Origin: a virus
IMG/VR virus record: IMGVR_UViG_3300034103_001027
Coordinates: 42,834-106,833 of that record
Length of the DNA stretch: 64,000 nucleotides
Reading direction: 5' to 3' (one strand)
A program made the position numbers and the translations under genes. Positions 1-8,872 of the stretch are shown one piece after another. The notes beneath the pieces were generated by a model, which was not told where the DNA came from, searched no databases, and saw nothing but the letters and a program-made list of their open reading frames with translations. Position 1 is the first letter of the stretch, and the number at the start of each line of letters is the position of its first letter.

Positions 1-1421
1 GATCTGTTAAGGTAGATGCCTTTGACGTTATTACATTTGACGTAGTGCATTTCCCCAAAACCAGTTGGGAAGCCTACCTTTGGATCACCTGGGTAGTCAT
101 TCGAGCAATCAACAGAGATACCGAAGTGCCCCCCATTGGTGTCTCGTGTCGCCGTTTCGCTTCCAATCAGTGCGATATCTCGAATCTCACCGCTTTGTAT
201 CAGGTTGTAGAAGTAGCAGTATTTGATCAAAGATGGCGGACAGTAGTATGGGTCTGTTCGATTGCTGTAGACAGCGTTGCGACATTCGAGAGCGCCGCCA
301 CGAATGGTAACGCCCTCTGAGAATATGCGGATCATGTCGACCGCTGCCGAACCACTATAGAGGCAGCCTACAGTACCGTTAGTGATTCTCTTGGATAAGT
401 TAGCTTCACCCTTGAGAAACACGTTCTTAGGTTTGGCTATTGTCAGTGTACTTAGTACGCAATAGCACCCATCGATATAAGCATCGTACTCGGAGTCAAA
501 TAAGTATTGGACTATCGCCGTCGCATCAACTGCCGAGGAGTAGTTGAGTGTGCTTAGCTGCCTGGAAGCGCCGAGGTTCTGCGGAGTTACCCAATTGTTA
601 GTCGGAGCGATCTTCCACAACTTGTAAGTGGCCCCGCTACCAAGTTTGATAATGTCCTTACCGTTGGAAATGTCTTCAGCGTCTGGGTAGCTAACCGTCT
701 CGCCCTCAGTCATGCCGTCCGGCGTGCCGTTCTCGAAGTTCTTATAGAACGTAAGTGGGGAGCCTCCTACCGTTGCACCCTGAATACGAAAATCGCGATA
801 GTGCGTGATCGTCCCGCTATAGTACGCACCAAATACAATCTTTTGGGCAGACGTAATCGTAAACTCTGTTTTGACTCGAACCGTTACCAAGTACCATACG
901 TTTTTCGCTAGATTCTCCTGGTCTTGAAACGTGCCGTCTTCCGTTTCAACAGAAACGACTTCAATCTTGGCTGTAGATACGTTGAATCTGATGAAACCGC
1001 TGGAAGTACGAAAACCAAAAATCTGGTCATGCAAATACACGTCACCCGCTGCACCTGTTAAGGAAGAACTAGAGTCAATCCTACACCAGGCTTGAATTAC
1101 CGCGCCAACTGGTAGTGTCACAGTTCCGCCTAGCGTGCTGCCTGCGATCTCTACACGGTTCCCTGTGTAACTGCCGCCTGAACTGCCAGCGACTCGTAGA
1201 TACTTACCGACCGTGTTGCGCAATAGACGGAAGTTACAGCCGCGATCTCGAACGTACGCCTCAGTATTCAATGGAACATCTAGCCCGAGAGCGTCTACAG
1301 TGGCGACTTGCTGGACCGCGCCAATCAGTTCTGGCTCTAATTCCACCGAGTCAAACAGATCGCCCAGCCGTTCTTCTACGACGGCTTCAGCAATGGGTCT
1401 TGGGTTTGGAATGACTGTCAT
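1..1421 (-). CDS. Tail spike / tail fibre protein, C-terminus beyond the window
   Basis: The frame is open from an ATG at 1421 to the first base of the window, giving at least 473 residues with the C-terminus missing. A short acidic N-terminal segment (VEERLGDLFDSVELEPE) is followed by Gly/Ser/Thr-rich beta-type sequence. The last 150 or so residues alternate short strands and turns (for example VDMIRIFSEGVTIRGGALEC), which fits a right-handed beta-helix of the pectate-lyase-like kind used by phage tail spikes to bind or cut surface glycans. Its ATG overlaps the TGA of the upstream lectin-like gene (ATGA), so the two are translationally coupled. The fold is inferred from pattern only; no catalytic residues were identified. 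Confidence 0.7.
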   Translation of the reverse strand, partial: MTVIPNPRPIAEAVVEERLGDLFDSVELEPELIGAVQQVATVDALGLDVPLNTEAYVRDRGCNFRLLRNTVGKYLRVAGSSGGSYTGNRVEIAGSTLGGTVTLPVGAVIQAWCRIDSSSSLTGAAGDVYLHDQIFGFRTSSGFIRFNVSTAKIEVVSVETEDGTFQDQENLAKNVWYLVTVRVKTEFTITSAQKIVFGAYYSGTITHYRDFRIQGATVGGSPLTFYKNFENGTPDGMTEGETVSYPDAEDISNGKDIIKLGSGATYKLWKIAPTNNWVTPQNLGASRQLSTLNYSSAVDATAIVQYLFDSEYDAYIDGCYCVLSTLTIAKPKNVFLKGEANLSKRITNGTVGCLYSGSAAVDMIRIFSEGVTIRGGALECRNAVYSNRTDPYYCPPSLIKYCYFYNLIQSGEIRDIALIGSETATRDTNGGHFGISVDCSNDYPGDPKVGFPTGFGEMHYVKCNNVKGIYLNR

Positions 1422-2176
1422 AGCGTCACCCCCGAGCGAGCCGCTAACCAAGATTCTACGGCGGTCAGATCATCACCCGCCAGAATCTCTGTGAACAAGA
1501 GTAGTGCGTAGATGTTACCAGTCAGCGTTCTGATACCGTCAGAAGTCCTGCCGGATATTCGTACATTCGCATTCCCCCATGTGCCCGCGCCTTGGCTCGA
1601 TGTCGTGGCTGTGCCGTTGACTCCGTTTATCCTGGTTTGCAATAAAGCAGAAGACCTACGAAAAAAGCCAGTAACAATTTCGGTATAGGGTTGTGCGGAA
1701 ACGTTTTGTGGTGAAGTCTGCCGTGTCGTGCCGACATTCGATCCCGCAACAATCGCTGGAGCTGTATTGTACTGCATGGAGAACCCAGGATTGACAGAAC
1801 CATTATTTTGATTGATCAGCATTATATCCGTACCCGCCTCTCGACGAACAGCAGCACAGATAGTCATGGCATTCAGCGAACTCATATCCAGCGTGCTATC
1901 TAACCTCTTGCCAGTGAACACGAGATACTTTAGCCCACCCGCTTCGGTGTATGTCGGAGCATTAGTAGCTTCGGTGAATAGCGTTGCGTTCGCTGTTTTG
2001 TCGCGCCAAGCCTTTACTGTTTGACCTGAAGCCGTAACCGCTGTAGTTGCCGCAGTATCAGTAAATAGCGTCGACATATCGGAAGCGTCCAGGCAAAGCC
2101 GACACGAGGCTATATTGAGAGGGGACCACTCCTCCTCGCCGCCAGGTATGTTCATGATAATGTTGGATACACTCAT
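1418..2176 (-). CDS. Lectin-like (LamG/concanavalin-fold) tail protein
   Basis: A 252-residue protein, beta-rich throughout. It starts with a pattern common in phage LamG-like proteins (CRLCLDASD near residue 27, VKAWRDKT near 56, LVFTGKRLDSTLDM near 88) and ends with the typical LLLFTEILAGDDL-AVESWLAAR segment seen at the end of such domains. This suggests a glycan-binding receptor protein or minor tail protein. It lies between an unknown virion-module gene and the tail spike and overlaps both by 4 bases. Family assignment is by recognition of the pattern. Confidence 0.65.
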   Translation of the reverse strand: MSVSNIIMNIPGGEEEWSPLNIASCRLCLDASDMSTLFTDTAATTAVTASGQTVKAWRDKTANATLFTEATNAPTYTEAGGLKYLVFTGKRLDSTLDMSSLNAMTICAAVRREAGTDIMLINQNNGSVNPGFSMQYNTAPAIVAGSNVGTTRQTSPQNVSAQPYTEIVTGFFRRSSALLQTRINGVNGTATTSSQGAGTWGNANVRISGRTSDGIRTLTGNIYALLLFTEILAGDDLTAVESWLAARSGVTL

Positions 2177-2745
2177 TGTTTTACTGGCCTTCCGTGCTTC
2201 TTTTCCACATAGGACTTCAGCTCTTGCTTGGTCATAGACCCAGCTTCGCCAGTCTTCGTGTAGTGATCCATCATTCTCTTTGTGACTTTTGGGTTGAGTG
2301 CTTTTTGCTTAGGTATCTTGTTTGGATCCGGCGCGACGTACAGTCCCGGCATGTCGCAGCCCTTGCCTGACTTCTGAAGCCTGCGCTTCATCTCGGATAA
2401 GCCCTCTCCGGGCTTGAAGAATGCGTCAGGGTTCCCGCCTTTGTCGTCGTCGAGTTGTCCGATGTAAACGTCATTCGCCCCTACGGTGTAGCCGCGCTTC
2501 CTCGCCTGGGATGCTATGTGATTAGTCCAGTTGACGTCGCCTTCCAGTTGGTCAAGCAGTGTTCCCCTGCCAGCATGGAACTGCGTATCGCTCCTGTGTC
2601 CAGGCGGCTTACGGCTCTCAAGCATATCTTGGCATTTGCTCATGAACTTTTTAGCTAGAGACTCAGGCAGTGGCGGGAAGTAGACCTTTTGTCCGTCAAC
2701 AATATTGACGCTGTACTTCGTGCCGTTAATCGTCATGAAAAACAT
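2173..2745 (-). CDS. Unknown virion-module protein (190 aa)
   Basis: I chose the ATG at 2745 (MFFMTINGTKYS), 10 bases after the portal stop, because a longer frame to 2847 would run back into the portal gene. The protein is basic at its C-terminus (KQELKSYVEKKHGRPVKQ) and has no membrane segment. It resembles no family I know. Its place between portal and tail-fibre genes suggests a head-tail joining, ejection or virion-associated role, which is inference from context. Confidence 0.6.
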   Translation of the reverse strand: MFFMTINGTKYSVNIVDGQKVYFPPLPESLAKKFMSKCQDMLESRKPPGHRSDTQFHAGRGTLLDQLEGDVNWTNHIASQARKRGYTVGANDVYIGQLDDDKGGNPDAFFKPGEGLSEMKRRLQKSGKGCDMPGLYVAPDPNKIPKQKALNPKVTKRMMDHYTKTGEAGSMTKQELKSYVEKKHGRPVKQ

Positions 2746-2755
2746 CTGGGGGTTC

Positions 2756-4837
2756 CTATTCGTAGAAGCCTGTATCTTCTTCCATGTCTTCATCTGGAGC
2801 CGGATTAAATCCATCCAGCTGCTCAGGTGCAACACCGATACCTTCAACCATCATCTTGTGAGCCTTCTCTGCGTTGTTAAGCTGTAGCTTGCCAATGGCA
2901 GCCATCTGCTTCGCCTTGGCCATCTCTCGATCTTCTTGCATCGCAGCGATCTCTTCCTCAGATGGCCCTTGTTGCTGCTGTTGCACAGGTGGGTACTCCC
3001 AGGAACTGGTATCCTGGTCGATGGACTTGCCGATAGCACGAATCAAGCTGTTGAGAGGTTCTGTATTGCCAGTTGTTCCTGCGTACCATTGTGCCACTGG
3101 CAGCATGAAGGCCGACATTTGTTGCATGTTCTGAGCCTCTCTGGCCTTATTTGGTCGTCGGGTGGACCCAGCTTCGATCATGATGGTCATCTCGCGGAAG
3201 TACACATCAGGGTCCGCCTTGGTGATTAGTTCGGTCCACAGTTCTGACCCGAATGGGCCAAGAAGAGGCTTAAGAGTCGGGCCTTCTACGGAGTAACCAG
3301 CAGCGATGCGCTCGACGTTCGCGATGTCTGACTGCCACTCCTCCACTCTGGAAGCCATAAACTCCGGTCTTACTGCGACAGCCTCGCCCTTGATATTCGC
3401 GTCTGCTGCCGTTCTTGTAACCTTACCCCCAGGATTCAGGCCGTACATTAGGTCGGTTAATCCTACGGCCTTATCGAAGCTGGCGCTCATGATCTCAACC
3501 ATGCGCCAGACATCCATATTTAGCGGCTGCCTCTTAACACTGGAGATGAATTGGTCTATGGCCTCTCCAGCTGATGGATTGAGCGAGATGACCTCATGCC
3601 TCAGGCTGAGGATCTTAGAGACTGTGTCGCTATCCAGGACGTTACTGATGGCTATCTTGTCCAGGCTGTCCCTGTACGCCTTCTCTGCAATGGAGCAGAG
3701 GATTAAATTCATGATGGTCAACTGGCCAAGTCCAGCGCTGACTGTGGCGATAGGCCAGCATGTCTGCGGGTTATCCCAGAAGTCCAGGAGGCACACGGGC
3801 CATCTGCCATCCCTGTAGTACGGGATCGGCCAATCCATTCTCGCCTTGAGTTGCGAAAGCTCGATAGTAGAGGCTTCATCGTTTCTCAGGTTCAGTAATT
3901 CATTGACACCTGGACATACACAGAGGTAAGCTTCATCTCCTACCTCATCCTCAAACGCCTGATGCCATTCCTGCGCGCCTGAGCCATTGAATCGCGTCCC
4001 AACGCCACATAGGCTGAATATCTCGTACCAGACAGTCAAGTCATTGACATTCCTGGGGGCCTTATTCATCTTGCTGACTTCAGCGCCCATTCGAGAGGCT
4101 ACCGATGCGCCTTTGCCCTTAAGGCTGTTGCGAGGCCAGTTGAACCGTCTCTCGACTTCCCAGTGCGGATCGCAATGCTTGATGGCAACCCACTTGCATC
4201 CAGAGAGATCCCCTTGTTTGCAATTGGGGTCAATGAACAGGTCGTCGACATTGATCCTGAAGCCACCTGTAAGCTCGTAGTTGGCTCCATGGGGCTTGTA
4301 CGTGTCAATCTTGATCACTCCACGCCCCTTAATCAGGGCATCAAGGATCGCAAGCCTGCTCTGAGCCTTCAGGCCGCCTCCAGGCTGCTCTCGCTGGGAG
4401 TAATTGAGATATCGCTCCATGATCTTGCATGTAGCGTCATTGATGGCCCTGGTTTGTGCCTGCTCCATAAGGAACTGTTGTGCCATTGGCGCAGCTTCGG
4501 GCGATTGCAGGTCTATGCCCCTTAGCGCCAGTGGCACAGAAGGGTCAATGTCCAGCGCGGAATACATTGAAGCGTACCGTCCCGCATCGGCCCACATAAG
4601 GGACGGGCCAACAATGGACGTAAGCTCGAAGGTTTTGTTAAGGGTCAATCGAAACTGAGGCGCAGGTAATCCACCAAGAAACCTGGATCGAAATGAATCG
4701 TTCCACATTGCGTCCATGGAGCCGGTAAAGAAGGTCTGGCAGATCTCAGCAGTCTTGCTGAATGGTGCCTTAGCTTCTTCTGCGGCCTTGATGGCAGCGG
4801 ACCAGATTTTTGGTAGAGCGCCTAGATCGACTTGCAT
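2756..4837 (-). CDS. Portal protein
   Basis: A 693-residue protein placed next to TerL with one small gene between, the usual portal position. Its size fits the large P22/podovirus-type portals. Features include an N-terminal helical region, a central alpha/beta region with 'VIKIDTYKPHGANYELTGG' near residue 180 and 'NVDDLFIDPNCKQGDLSGC', and a C-terminal helical barrel-like region that is Gln/Glu-rich (PPVQQQQQGPSEEE, then a charged helix). The portal forms the dodecameric DNA entry channel and docks the terminase. Start and upstream stop overlap as TAATG. Confidence 0.8.
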   Translation of the reverse strand: MQVDLGALPKIWSAAIKAAEEAKAPFSKTAEICQTFFTGSMDAMWNDSFRSRFLGGLPAPQFRLTLNKTFELTSIVGPSLMWADAGRYASMYSALDIDPSVPLALRGIDLQSPEAAPMAQQFLMEQAQTRAINDATCKIMERYLNYSQREQPGGGLKAQSRLAILDALIKGRGVIKIDTYKPHGANYELTGGFRINVDDLFIDPNCKQGDLSGCKWVAIKHCDPHWEVERRFNWPRNSLKGKGASVASRMGAEVSKMNKAPRNVNDLTVWYEIFSLCGVGTRFNGSGAQEWHQAFEDEVGDEAYLCVCPGVNELLNLRNDEASTIELSQLKARMDWPIPYYRDGRWPVCLLDFWDNPQTCWPIATVSAGLGQLTIMNLILCSIAEKAYRDSLDKIAISNVLDSDTVSKILSLRHEVISLNPSAGEAIDQFISSVKRQPLNMDVWRMVEIMSASFDKAVGLTDLMYGLNPGGKVTRTAADANIKGEAVAVRPEFMASRVEEWQSDIANVERIAAGYSVEGPTLKPLLGPFGSELWTELITKADPDVYFREMTIMIEAGSTRRPNKAREAQNMQQMSAFMLPVAQWYAGTTGNTEPLNSLIRAIGKSIDQDTSSWEYPPVQQQQQGPSEEEIAAMQEDREMAKAKQMAAIGKLQLNNAEKAHKMMVEGIGVAPEQLDGFNPAPDEDMEEDTGFYE

Positions 4838-5184
4838 TAGACTTCGACTTTCTTGCCCTGCAGCGCCTTGATTCGTTTTTCAATGTACTGCTTCGCTAGT
4901 GGGGCAGGCTCCCAACAACCTTTGCGAGATGCTGCAGTGCTGATATTCCCTCGAGAGTCAAACACTCTTCGGTCGCCGATATGGAATACGCCGTCTTGAT
5001 ACATGGCGGACCCATCGGTGTCTGGGAAGAAATTGATGTCAGCTTGGCCTTGATCCCACCCCTTGTGGATGATTCCGTTGAGCGGAGTTGCGTTTGGGTC
5101 AACGCGGCCACCTGGCCAGTAGAGGACGGGGATTCCGGTTTCTGGTACTTCGGAGTAGTGATCTGGCTGTGTTTCTGGGGTCAT
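4837..5184 (-). CDS. Small unknown protein between TerL and portal (115 aa)
   Basis: A compact 115-residue protein with an acidic, Pro-rich start (MTPETQPDHYSEVPETG) and a basic end (YIEKRIKALQGKKVEV). The middle holds short beta-like stretches (VLYWPGGRVD, VFHIGDRRVFDS). Its stop overlaps the portal start (TAATG) and its start lies 10 bases after the TerL stop, so it belongs to the packaging operon. No family recognised. Confidence 0.7.
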   Translation of the reverse strand: MTPETQPDHYSEVPETGIPVLYWPGGRVDPNATPLNGIIHKGWDQGQADINFFPDTDGSAMYQDGVFHIGDRRVFDSRGNISTAASRKGCWEPAPLAKQYIEKRIKALQGKKVEV

Positions 5185-5194
5185 GTTCTTTCCG

Positions 5195-6883
5195 TTAGTA
5201 AAAGGTTCCTATTGAGACTGTTGGTCTCTCCGTGTTTTGCCCAAACTTTTTCATGTATCGCTGATACGCTGGGCTCGCATCCTCGATGGTTGGCTTGATA
5301 AAGAAGTAATACGGTTTCGATCCTGCAAAGTATCCGAGCGCGTCAGCTACGTCGCTTGGCTGCCCGTCCGCTTTGCGTTCATCGACAGCTTCTTTTTGAA
5401 TCACTTTCTTCTTCAGTTTGGTTAGCTGGACGCAAAGGTTTGGGCATCTGTGTGTCACGATCCTTAACCTGGGAAGCCCTTTTTGATTCGGATGCATCCA
5501 GCCGTTGATAATCATTTGCCTACCGCCGACATCATCGCTGCCAGGGCGGAACCTGTGTTTCGTTGAGAAGCATGTTAGGCCAGCTAGCAAGAAGGCCCTT
5601 TCGTACTCATCTACAATCCGGCACCCAAAACCCATCGGCGTCTGTCGGGATGCCCTATGGTCAATAATGAACTTGAAGAATTTCTCATCCTGAGCCTCTC
5701 GCTTGATCAACTGAGCGAGCTGAACCGCATCAGCTCTTCCCGGATAAAATTCTTGATACGGGACGAAGTATTCACCAAACTCCGGTGGAGGGACTGCACA
5801 CAAAAGAGCAGCGGGTGCAGAAGTTCCTGGATCGACGATAAGGTATTTAGTCCATGTATTAGGAGGAAGCCCATCACGAGAACGAAGAGTCCGACTAACC
5901 ACATCTTCACGATCCTCATCATCAATAATTGCTGAGTGAACATACTTATCAAACAGTGGGTACATCCTAAGGTTTGCAGAGACAAATAGTCCCTTGTCTC
6001 GAGCCATCGCTTCTTCTGGTGTCGAGCACCCCGCAAGAAACTCGGCTATCGCCTTCCGGCCTAAATGCCTGTTGCCAGACATTGTTAGCATGACCTTGCG
6101 GGCGATGTGGTGATTACCGGCCTCGATCTCCCGGTCAATCATGTCCACGTATTTCTTCAAGTCCTCGCTGTCCTCGTCAGGCCATGACGACCACATGAGC
6201 CGTCCATCCCTATCGAGCAGTCGAGCCTTGGCTTCATCCACATACCCGTCGATATAGCACCGCTCGTCAATCCATATTTCATCAACCGGATCTCCAGGCT
6301 GCGGTGCGCCACGACTTGAAAATGCGAATATCTCTGCAAGGTCTTCTCCGGTCGACGGGTCCTTGATAATGACCTTATTGAAGATGTTCTCGCTCTTAAC
6401 ATTCCATGAGATACTCTTAATGAATCTCTTGGGTATCAGAGGCGGACTATCCTTCGGCTTAAGCCCCTTGTCTTTGTCTGGGTCGTATGCTCTTAGCTCT
6501 TTAGTCAGTGGGTCGGTGACGACCTTGAATAGTCCTGACTTGAAGAGAACTCTGTGTATTGTTCTTCCTATGGCGGATTCGTCGAATGCCACGATATACA
6601 TTCGCAGGCATCTACCCTTCTGCCACGGCTCTCTGAGGTCAACTGTCCGTCCGTCTGCTAGTGTTACTGGCGTGTCCGTCGCTATCGCAGCGAACACATG
6701 AGCTAGTACAACTGTTTTTCCCGCGCGGTTCCCGCCTTGGCAGCAAGTATACTTGGCCCTTGGCATGTCATATAAAGGCTCTTGCTTGTCGGTTGGCCTG
6801 AATATCCTGATGGCCATCCTGGATCGCTCGACGAGTTCTACGGCTGCTGCTGCTTCTACTGCAGTGAAGTTCAGCCCTGCCAT
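5195..6883 (-). CDS. terL: Terminase large subunit
   Basis: A 562-residue packaging motor that pumps DNA into the prohead with ATP and cuts concatemers. The ATPase domain shows Walker A CQGGNRAGKT at about residue 49 and Walker B VDEIWIDE at about 202. The nuclease half begins near residue 350 with YLIVDPGTSAPAALL, whose Asp fits the first metal ligand of the RNase-H-like fold; DVADALGYF near 513 fits the last. Length is normal for the family. Its ATG overlaps the stop of the probable small subunit (TAATG). Confidence 0.92.
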   Translation of the reverse strand: MAGLNFTAVEAAAAVELVERSRMAIRIFRPTDKQEPLYDMPRAKYTCCQGGNRAGKTVVLAHVFAAIATDTPVTLADGRTVDLREPWQKGRCLRMYIVAFDESAIGRTIHRVLFKSGLFKVVTDPLTKELRAYDPDKDKGLKPKDSPPLIPKRFIKSISWNVKSENIFNKVIIKDPSTGEDLAEIFAFSSRGAPQPGDPVDEIWIDERCYIDGYVDEAKARLLDRDGRLMWSSWPDEDSEDLKKYVDMIDREIEAGNHHIARKVMLTMSGNRHLGRKAIAEFLAGCSTPEEAMARDKGLFVSANLRMYPLFDKYVHSAIIDDEDREDVVSRTLRSRDGLPPNTWTKYLIVDPGTSAPAALLCAVPPPEFGEYFVPYQEFYPGRADAVQLAQLIKREAQDEKFFKFIIDHRASRQTPMGFGCRIVDEYERAFLLAGLTCFSTKHRFRPGSDDVGGRQMIINGWMHPNQKGLPRLRIVTHRCPNLCVQLTKLKKKVIQKEAVDERKADGQPSDVADALGYFAGSKPYYFFIKPTIEDASPAYQRYMKKFGQNTERPTVSIGTFY

Positions 6884-7614
6884 TATTCCTCCGTGTACTC
6901 GTCAGCTTTGGGGTCGTATTCAGTATCTTCCCCTGTATTATTCTCTTCTGGAAATTTTTCTATTTCCGAATACTCGGCATCGATAATGACGCCGCCCTTT
7001 TCGAGGATCTCAGTGACAAGTGACGGGTCGGCTTTGATGCACGCCAGAAACACTTTCCTTCTTATGCCTCTGTCTGATACGGCTTGCGCGATGACTGCCG
7101 TTTGCAGTGCTGGGTCTTCCGAGAACGCCTTGAGTGCGATATTAGCGAGGATTGACTCTAGATCCGCTTCATCCAGTGATCCAACATCGAGTTGCTTATC
7201 AGCGTCAGCGGCCTTGGCGTGTCGCGAGATCAGGTCAAACCAGTCCTTTCGGAGGTTGAGGCTTGGCTCGTAGAATTCCTTCTCCTCGATGGATAGGCCA
7301 TTGCCGAGAGCTTTTTGGAACTCTTCATGCATCAGCTTGGCAAAGCCTTCATGCCCGCCAACTTCGGCAAAAAAAGAGGACATGACCATTGGCATGGCCT
7401 GTCCGTCTTTGCCTTTATCTTTTAGTGCTGCTAGAAGCTTCGTTGCAGCGCGGGTGCGGACCCTGCTTTCGGATCTGGTGATTATGCCTTTGGCTTGGTC
7501 GTTGTGATCCATAATACAATCTCGGCACAGTCCACTTGTTAGTTCGGCATTCCTGAAGACAAAGCCGCACGTCATGCAGTGCGAGTGCTGTTTATCTACC
7601 TTGGGCCAAACCAT
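6883..7614 (-). CDS. Probable terminase small subunit, with N-terminal zinc ribbon
   Basis: I chose the ATG at 7614 (MVWPKVDKQH) because a GGAAG Shine-Dalgarno lies 5 bases ahead; a longer frame would start inside the terminator. The 243-residue protein opens with a zinc-ribbon-like motif (HCMTCGFVF then GLCRDC) and continues with long helices and an acidic tail. Position directly before terL suggests a DNA-recognition small subunit. No clear HTH was seen, so it could instead be another packaging accessory protein. Confidence 0.55.
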   Translation of the reverse strand: MVWPKVDKQHSHCMTCGFVFRNAELTSGLCRDCIMDHNDQAKGIITRSESRVRTRAATKLLAALKDKGKDGQAMPMVMSSFFAEVGGHEGFAKLMHEEFQKALGNGLSIEEKEFYEPSLNLRKDWFDLISRHAKAADADKQLDVGSLDEADLESILANIALKAFSEDPALQTAVIAQAVSDRGIRRKVFLACIKADPSLVTEILEKGGVIIDAEYSEIEKFPEENNTGEDTEYDPKADEYTEE

Positions 7615-7625
7615 GTTTCTTCCAG

Positions 7626-7657
7626 AAAAAAAGGCGGGCAGCAACGAGCCACCCGCC
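7626..7657 (-). terminator. Rho-independent terminator
   Basis: On the minus strand a 10-pair stem (GGCGGGTGGC with GCTGCCCGCC, two G-U pairs, loop TCGTT) is followed at once by seven T residues. It ends the capsid-side transcript after the 66-aa gene. Its T-run lies directly before the ribosome binding site of the next gene. Confidence 0.85.
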
Positions 7658-7706
7658 CTCTAGCGGCTTTCGTTACCGATTTAGCCGCCATCCCCAGATT
7701 GTGTGA

Positions 7707-7907
7707 TTAGCTGTTGCCCTTCATGCCCTGCATTTTCAGCGGGCTTGACGACAGAGAGCCAATCGGTTCTGTTCCGACCTTATTTGGGAAGCCAGATGGC
7801 CGTGGAATCACGTTCTGGACCTTTCCCTTAGACAGGGCGACTTTCGCGTCTGCACGATTGGAATCGTTCAGCTTCGCGCCGCCCAGGTTCATTTTTCCAT
7901 TAGCCAT
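7707..7907 (-). CDS. Small basic unknown protein (66 aa)
   Basis: A 66-residue, Lys/Asn/Ser-rich protein without membrane segments, preceded by an AAGGAAG ribosome binding site. It lies between the decoration-like gene and a terminator and so is the last gene of the capsid transcript. A small head-stabilising or minor capsid role is possible from position only. Confidence 0.65.
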   Translation of the reverse strand: MANGKMNLGGAKLNDSNRADAKVALSKGKVQNVIPRPSGFPNKVGTEPIGSLSSSPLKMQGMKGNS

Positions 7908-7924
7908 GAGGTACTTCCTTGTTG

Positions 7925-8845
7925 TTAGGCTGCGACGAGTTCGTAAGTAATTAGCGCATGAACTGCAGTTGCGCCAGTCAAGTCACCACCATCCTTAATG
8001 ATGGTGATTGCAGTGTTTGCGTCACATGCAGCAAAGCTCGCGCCGTCAGCCAGGACTAGGCCGTTGGTGGCTGTTCCAATTCGCAGCACTACACTGCGAC
8101 CCAGACCGGCAATCTTAGCGTCCATGAGCGATACGGGTGACGAGGATTGCGTTCCACGCACCAGTATCCCAGTGATTCCTGCGGTTGTTCCGCCGACCGC
8201 AATCAATGACAGGTCGTGCAGTCTGTATTTATATCCAGGTACTGCTGGTAGCAGTGTTGCGCCAGCATTGACATTTGCAGTGGTCGTCTCGACCCTAGCA
8301 GTCTGGACTACACCAGCAGCGGCTGCTGGTCGTGCTGTACTGAAGTCGCACGAGACGTCCGATAGCACATTGTTGGCCACTGCTTCGAGAGCCACGATGT
8401 TTCCTGCTGTTCCAGCCACCAGCTTGCCGCTGGTGCCGCACACGAGGTTTGCGCCTTTAGATACGGTCGCACCGCCAAGTCCTTCAATGCGGCTGGCCTT
8501 GGTGATGATCAGGAATAGCTCGTCGTCTGCAACGTCGGATGTTAGGAATGGATCGACGATGCCGCATGGGGCAGTGCCCGTGGTGCATTGAACGACATCG
8601 GTGTCCATGCGAGTTCCGGAGGTGTCAGGTGTTACCAGAGACCCTGGCTTCAGCGCACCACCGCTCGTATTCTTAACCCACTTGGTCTTAACTCGGCCAC
8701 TATTCAAGACATAGAATATGTCGTTGGCTGAGTCATAACGCATTGCGACATCATCGCGCTCGTCACCAAGCAAGCCTGGTTCTTGAGCGGAGTCAGCCGC
8801 CGCTACTTTCTGCCCGAGGGCATATCTTCCGTGAAAACTAGACAT
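7925..8845 (-). CDS. Probable head decoration / capsid-associated protein (306 aa)
   Basis: The N-terminal 180 residues are beta-rich with repeated short strands (VKTKWVKNTSGGALKPGSLV, LVCGTSGKLVAG), as in capsid decoration proteins of the DUF2190-like kind. The C-terminal half (from ARVETTTANVNAGATLLP) looks like a second beta-sandwich module seen in head fibres and decoration proteins. It directly follows the major capsid gene, and an AAGGAG site lies upstream. Assignment rests on context and fold-like pattern. Confidence 0.6.
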   Translation of the reverse strand: MSSFHGRYALGQKVAAADSAQEPGLLGDERDDVAMRYDSANDIFYVLNSGRVKTKWVKNTSGGALKPGSLVTPDTSGTRMDTDVVQCTTGTAPCGIVDPFLTSDVADDELFLIITKASRIEGLGGATVSKGANLVCGTSGKLVAGTAGNIVALEAVANNVLSDVSCDFSTARPAAAAGVVQTARVETTTANVNAGATLLPAVPGYKYRLHDLSLIAVGGTTAGITGILVRGTQSSSPVSLMDAKIAGLGRSVVLRIGTATNGLVLADGASFAACDANTAITIIKDGGDLTGATAVHALITYELVAA

Positions 8846-8872
8846 TTTGTATATTGCTCCTTGATTGACTGG

